The position numbers and the translations under genes were made by a program. Of a stretch of 64,000 bases of DNA, positions 60,097 to 64,000 are shown piece after piece. Origin of the DNA: Rhodoblastus sp963748385. GTDB taxonomy: Bacteria > Pseudomonadota > Alphaproteobacteria > Rhizobiales > Beijerinckiaceae. How positions within the stretch are numbered: the stretch's first letter is position 1; the number at the start of each line of letters is the position of its first letter. The notes beneath the pieces were generated by a model. That model was not told the DNA's origin. It saw only the letters and a list, made by a program, of their open reading frames with translations, and ran no database searches. The DNA lies in the NCBI GenBank assembly GCA_963748385.1, contig CAVVIQ010000016.1, forward strand, positions 62,001 to 126,000, given 5' to 3'.

Positions 60097-60930
60097 CGCG
60101 GGCTCTCCTGTGCTGGTTCGCGTTGGCCGCGCCGGCGGATTTCGACCATTTCGGCGACGATCGACAGAGCGATCTCCTCCGGCGTGATGGCTCCGATATC
60201 GAGCCCCGCGGGCGCGAGGATTTTCTCCAGATCGGCGGCCCCGACGCCCTCTTCAGCCAGATCGCTCTTGAGCGCCGCGATTTTTTTGCGCGAGCCGACA
60301 AAGGCGAAATAGGCGGCCTTCAGCCGGATCGCCGCGGCCAGGGCCTCGTGATCGCCCGACCCTTGGGTCGAGATCACCAGGAAGGGATGGTCGCCGAGAT
60401 CGGCCGGCGGCGCGAAACCCTCGACCAGCCGGTCGACTTCGCCGAAACCGCCATGGTCATGGACGGGCGCGCAGACGGTGACGAAAAAGCCCAGCCGCCG
60501 CGCCAGATCGGCCAAAGCGACGGCCACCGGCGAAGCGCCAAGCACGGCGAGGACCGGGCGCGGCAGCACCGGCTCGACGAAGACGTCCATTGCGCCCTGA
60601 ACTCGGGCACATGTTGCGGGCATAGGAAATTCCGTCGCGCGTCTCGCCGATCGCGACATGCCGCTCTTGCAACGCGCTTTCCGGCTGGACGGAGATCAGG
60701 CGCGGCCGGCCGTCGGCCAGGGCCTGACGCGCCGCGCGCAGCACCGCGCCGCGCGCGCAGCCGCCGCCGATCCAGCCGCCCGATATGGTCCCGTCGGCCA
60801 AAATCACCGCTTTGGCGCCCGCCTTGGCCGCCGTCACCGAAACCGTGCGGACGACGGTCGCCAACGCGAAGGCTTCGCCTTTGGCCTTGACGGAATTGAC
60901 GAGGTCGAGAATATCAATTGGACGATCCAT
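60093..60930 (-). pseudogene. coxF: CoxF, XdhC-family protein, frameshifted near 60600
   Basis: From ATG 60930 the N-terminal XdhC domain reads normally (FALATVVRTVSVTAAKAGAKAVI, GGWIGGGCARGAVLRAARQAL, GISYARNMCPS). At mRNA-sense GAGTTCAG one additional T breaks the frame. After it the Rossmann half continues (QGAMDVFVEPVLPRPVLAVLGASPVAVALADLARRLGF, FLVISTQGSGDHEAL, AYFAFVGSRKKIAALKSDLAEEG, DIGAITPEEIALSIVAEM) to a stop at 60093. Repaired length is 278 aa, the normal size for CoxF. It lies between coxE (1 base) and coxG (4-base overlap). The intact second half argues for a sequencing error. Confidence 0.87.
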
Positions 60931-60931
60931 G

Positions 60932-62098
60932 TCAGATCCTCGCCAGATAGGGCTCCAGCGCTTCCAGACTGGCCAGATTATGCGCGGGGGCGAAAAGGTC
61001 GACAAAAGGCAGCGCCGCACGCATGCCGGCGGCGTCGGGCGCATAATTGCGCCAGCCGATCATCGGGTTGAGCCAGGCGATGCGGCGGCAGCGGCGGCGC
61101 AGAGCCGCCATTTCCTCGGCCAGCCGAGCCGCCGGGCCGGTGTCGTAACCATCGGAAACGATCATCACGCAGGTGCGGGCGTGGATGACGCGCCGCGCGT
61201 GCCAGCGATTGAAATCGGCGAGGCTCGCGCCAATCCGCGTGCCGCCGCCGACGCCCGCCGAAATCAGCGTCAGCCGCTCGACCGCGCGCTGCGCGTCGCG
61301 CTCGCGCAAGGCTCCGGAAATATGGACAAGCCGCGTGTGGAACACATAGGCGTCCGCCTCGCGGAAATGGGTCAGCACGCCATGCACGAAACGCAGGAAA
61401 AGAGCCGAATAGAGGCTCATCGAACCCGAAACGTCGAGCAGCACGACGAGCCGCAAAGGCTTGTCCTTGCGCTTGCGGAAGGCGAGTTCCACCGGCGCGC
61501 CGCCGTGCGCGACGCTCTTGTGGATGGTGCGGCGCAGGTCGAGTTTCGGGCCGGTCCGGCGCGCCCGCATCCGCCGCGTCAACCGCGCGCGCATGGATTG
61601 CGCCAGTTGCGCCGCCAGGGCGTGAACCGCGGCGAGCTGGTCCGGCTCGGTCAGATGACGGAAGTCCTGCTGCGCCAGGCTTTCGCGTGACGCGGCGCCC
61701 CGGCTTTTGCCCCGGCCTGGAGCCGCCGCCTCGCCCTCGGTGGCTTCGGCCGGCTCAGCGGCGCCTGGTTGGCCGCCCGACATTCCGCCAGGCAGGCCGG
61801 AACGCGCGCGCCGCCCGGCGCCCGACGCGACGAAAGCGGTCTTCATGCCTCGTCCGCTCCAGAAGGCGTCGAAAATCTCGTCGAATTTCCTCCAGTCGGA
61901 TTGACGTCCGCAGAACAGGGCGCGCAAGGCGGGACGAAGGGACGCCCGCCGGTCGCCGCACGGGCCTGCCAGAATCTTCAGGGCGTCGCGGGTTTCGCCG
62001 AGCCCGATGGCGTAACCGTTTTGCCGCAGGATTTTAGCGAAGGCGCCGAGTTTTTCGCGCGCCGCCCGGCCGGGATCCTTTTTTGTCGCCGCGTCCAT
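60932..62098 (-). CDS. coxE: CoxE, von Willebrand factor A-domain maturation protein
   Basis: The 388-aa protein has an N-terminal helical region (LGAFAKILRQNGYAIGLGETRDALKIL), a basic/disordered linker (residues ~90-145) and a C-terminal VWA domain. The VWA domain has an intact MIDAS: DVSGSMS with Asp222, GGTRIG (Thr) and MIVSDGYDTG. CoxE works with the MoxR-type ATPase CoxD in assembling the Cu-S-Mo active site. Spacing to coxD is 1 base and to coxF 1 base, showing tight cotranscription. Confidence 0.94.
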   Translation of the reverse strand: MDAATKKDPGRAAREKLGAFAKILRQNGYAIGLGETRDALKILAGPCGDRRASLRPALRALFCGRQSDWRKFDEIFDAFWSGRGMKTAFVASGAGRRARSGLPGGMSGGQPGAAEPAEATEGEAAAPGRGKSRGAASRESLAQQDFRHLTEPDQLAAVHALAAQLAQSMRARLTRRMRARRTGPKLDLRRTIHKSVAHGGAPVELAFRKRKDKPLRLVVLLDVSGSMSLYSALFLRFVHGVLTHFREADAYVFHTRLVHISGALRERDAQRAVERLTLISAGVGGGTRIGASLADFNRWHARRVIHARTCVMIVSDGYDTGPAARLAEEMAALRRRCRRIAWLNPMIGWRNYAPDAAGMRAALPFVDLFAPAHNLASLEALEPYLARI

Positions 62099-62099
62099 T

Positions 62100-62975
62100 T
62101 CAGGCCACCATCCCCAGCAGGCGATCCGACACCTCGCGCGTGACGCGCGACTTGTCTTCGGCGGTCTTGATCACGCAAGCCAGCGTTTCGTGCACGAGTT
62201 CGGGCTCGTCGCGCAAATGGCGCAGGTCGAGCCCGGCGAGGGTCGCGGCCCAATCCAATGTTTCCGCGACGCCCGGTTTTTTCCGCAGATCCTCCTTGCG
62301 CAGCAGGCCGACAATTTGCGCGATCTGCGTGGCCAGCGCCGCGTCGATCTGCGGCAGATGCGACAGGATGATACGGGCCTCACGGTCGATCTCGGGAAAA
62401 TCGACATAATGATAGAGGCAGCGGCGGCGCAAGGCGTCCGACAATTCGCGCGTTCCGTTGGAGGTGAGCACGACCAGTGGAATCGTCGTCGCCGCAATGG
62501 TTCCGAGTTCGGGAATGGTGACCTGGAAATCGGCGAGGAGTTCGAGCAGAAAGGCTTCGAACTCCTCATCGGCGCGGTCGACCTCGTCGATCAGCAGAAC
62601 CGGCGGCTTTTCCTGCCGGATCGCCGCCAGCAGCGGCCGTTCGAGCAAATATTTTTCCGAAAAAATGTGCTCCTCGACGGCTTGCGCATCGACGCCTTCG
62701 CGCGCCTTGATCGCCAGCAACTGGCGCTGGTAGTTCCATTCGTAGAGCGCGGCGCTCTGGTCCAGGCCCTCATAGCATTGCAGGCGAATGAGCCTGGCCC
62801 CGCGCGTCCGCGCGAGAGCGCGCGCCACTTCCGTCTTGCCGACCCCCGCCTCGCCCTCCAGCAGCAGCGGCCGCGACAGGCTCTGCATCAGCCAGACCGC
62901 CGCCGCCAGGCCGCGGTCCGGAATATAGCCGACGCCCGCCAACTGCGCCGCGATGGTTTCGAACGGGATCGGCAT
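62100..62975 (-). CDS. coxD: CoxD, MoxR-family AAA+ ATPase
   Basis: The 291-aa protein (ATG 62975) has Walker A GEAGVGKT (residues 41-48), Walker B VLLIDEVDRAD (~127-136), sensor-1 LTSNGTRELSDALRRRCLYHYVDFP and the C-terminal lid. The size and sequence match CoxD, the chaperone ATPase that supports sulfuration and copper insertion into the CO dehydrogenase active site. It lies 28 bases after coxL and 1 base before coxE. Upstream open codons to 63056 lie within coxL and are not used. Confidence 0.94.
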   Translation of the reverse strand: MPIPFETIAAQLAGVGYIPDRGLAAAVWLMQSLSRPLLLEGEAGVGKTEVARALARTRGARLIRLQCYEGLDQSAALYEWNYQRQLLAIKAREGVDAQAVEEHIFSEKYLLERPLLAAIRQEKPPVLLIDEVDRADEEFEAFLLELLADFQVTIPELGTIAATTIPLVVLTSNGTRELSDALRRRCLYHYVDFPEIDREARIILSHLPQIDAALATQIAQIVGLLRKEDLRKKPGVAETLDWAATLAGLDLRHLRDEPELVHETLACVIKTAEDKSRVTREVSDRLLGMVA

Positions 62976-63003
62976 CGGTCTGCGCCTATTCCTTCCAGGC
63001 GAC

Positions 63004-64000
63004 TCAATGATGCAACCCGAGCCGCTCTCCGACCTGCCACAGCCGCCAGGCGTCATGCGGCATCTGGATATGCCCGGCGTTGAGGAATGCGTAGGCGTCG
63101 TTCACCGCATTGGAGAAACAGGGCGCGCCGCCTACATGCGGGCTTTCGCCGACGCCCTTGGCGCCGATCGGATGATGCGGCGACGGCGTCACCGTATAAT
63201 CCGTTTCCCAGACCGGGGTTTCGACCGCCGTCGGCAGGAAGAAATCCAGGAAACTGGCGCCGAGCACATTGCCCTGCTCGTCATAGCGGATTTCCTGGCC
63301 CATGGCGCAGGCGAAGGCCTCGGTCAGGCCGCCATGGACCTGCCCCTCGATGATCATCGGATTGATCCGCGTGCCGCAATCATCGAGCGCATAGAAGCGG
63401 CGCACTTTCGCGACGCCGGTATCCACGTCGACGTCCATGACGCAGATATAGGCCCCGAAAGGAAACGTCATGTTGGGCGGATCGTAATAATTCACCGCCT
63501 CCAGGCCCGGCTCCATGTTCGGCGGCAAATCGTGATAGGCCGCCCAGGCGATCTCCTTCATCGTCTTGAATTTTTCCGGCAGGCCTTTGACGCGGAACCG
63601 GTCGACGTCCCATTCGAGGTCGCCCTCGTGCACCTCCAGCATATGGGCCGCGATCATCTGAGCCTTCTGCTTGATCTTGCGCGCGGCGACCGCCGTGGCG
63701 GCGCCGGCGACGGGTGTCGAACGCGAGCCGTAGGTGCCGAGTCCATAGGGCGCGGTGTCGGTGTCGCCCTCCTCGATCATGATATTGTCGGCGGGAATGC
63801 CGAGCTCGGTGGCGATGATCTGGGCATAGGTCGTCTCATGGCCCTGGCCCTGGCTCTTGGTTCCCATGCGGGCGATCACCGCGCCGGTCGGATGGACGCG
63901 GATTTCCGCCGAATCGAACATGGCTATGCCGAGAATGTCGCAGTTCTTCGAGGGACCGGCGCCAACGATTTCGGTGAAGAAGGACACGCCGATCCCCATG
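63004..64000 (-). CDS. coxL: CoxL, large subunit of form I aerobic CO dehydrogenase (C-terminal part)
   Basis: The frame is open to the window edge, so only ~331 C-terminal residues of ~810 are seen. They include the cofactor-binding GTKSQGQGHETTYAQIIA, GTYGSRSTPVAGAA, YALDDCGTRINPMIIEGQVHGG, and the active-site loop PIGAKGVGESPHVGG with the conserved Glu. The last 30 residues (SNAVNDAYAFLNAGHIQMPHDAWRLW) are nearly those I know from Oligotropha CoxL, supporting form I. The diagnostic AYxCSFR motif lies beyond the window. The gene order coxL-D-E-F-G-I confirms the assignment. It oxidises CO to CO2 at a Mo-Cu centre. Confidence 0.95.
   Translation of the reverse strand, partial: MGIGVSFFTEIVGAGPSKNCDILGIAMFDSAEIRVHPTGAVIARMGTKSQGQGHETTYAQIIATELGIPADNIMIEEGDTDTAPYGLGTYGSRSTPVAGAATAVAARKIKQKAQMIAAHMLEVHEGDLEWDVDRFRVKGLPEKFKTMKEIAWAAYHDLPPNMEPGLEAVNYYDPPNMTFPFGAYICVMDVDVDTGVAKVRRFYALDDCGTRINPMIIEGQVHGGLTEAFACAMGQEIRYDEQGNVLGASFLDFFLPTAVETPVWETDYTVTPSPHHPIGAKGVGESPHVGGAPCFSNAVNDAYAFLNAGHIQMPHDAWRLWQVGERLGLHH

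Overview
The window is high-GC DNA from an alphaproteobacterium, most likely order Hyphomicrobiales (Rhizobiales). The evidence is a CtrA master regulator with a SciP (DUF1153) partner, a PmtA-like lipid methyltransferase, a GCG_CRPN-type exported peptide, an elongator tRNA-Met and a form I aerobic CO dehydrogenase cluster. A carboxydotrophic Beijerinckiaceae/Methylocystaceae/Nitrobacteraceae-type bacterium would fit, but no gene here proves methanotrophy or fixes the genus. Layout: 0-9 kb holds the tail of a glycosyltransferase-like gene, siroheme synthase cysG, an exported caspase-fold protein that lacks both catalytic residues, a bufferin locus (bufA-bufB-bufC, minus strand), a DUF2937 gene, a frameshifted tRNA-dihydrouridine synthase, UDP-glucose dehydrogenase and tRNA-Met. 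9-16 kb holds pmtA-like and mnmA, then a cell-cycle block (sciP, a YbhN/LPG-synthase-like membrane protein, a FliJ-like protein, ctrA with a CtrA-box and GANTC site upstream, and a divergent receiver protein) and trxB. 16-19.6 kb holds glpD-glpK on the minus strand. 20-30.3 kb is a same-strand array that I regard as the most interesting part. A long leader with a palindrome, a hairpin and a 36-codon ORF is followed by an SCP2-like protein, an RND adaptor and an RND permease with a long repetitive Pro-rich tail. Three low-complexity exported proteins come next (two of them Gly/Pro/Tyr/Trp rich and reminiscent of sulfur-globule envelope proteins), then a membrane-anchored TPR protein, an orphan ParA-type ATPase, a Met-rich membrane coiled-coil protein and a PsiF-repeat protein, closed by a strong terminator. 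30.4-41.5 kb holds exported proteins of unknown function, an AraC regulator, an arylsulfatase, a frameshifted DUF1254/DUF1214 gene, an outer-membrane barrel, a DUF2092 protein and a Gly-rich exported protein. 42-55.2 kb is a tightly packed ten-gene array (glk-tkt-gnd-zwf-HAD-tal-pgi-DUF2090-pgl-GH15) carrying the whole oxidative pentose-phosphate route plus an intracellular glucoamylase. It would let an internal alpha-glucan be burned for NADPH. 55.8-64 kb holds moaA convergent with a cox operon on the minus strand: coxL (partial), coxD, coxE, coxF (frameshifted), coxG, coxI and a fused molybdopterin-binding/cytidylyltransferase gene. Together these supply and insert the Mo-Cu-cytosine dinucleotide cofactor of CO dehydrogenase. 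Three conserved genes (dusA, DUF1254/1214, coxF) each carry one single-base frameshift in otherwise intact coding sequence. This looks more like assembly or sequencing error than gene decay, so the sequence is probably a draft or metagenome assembly.
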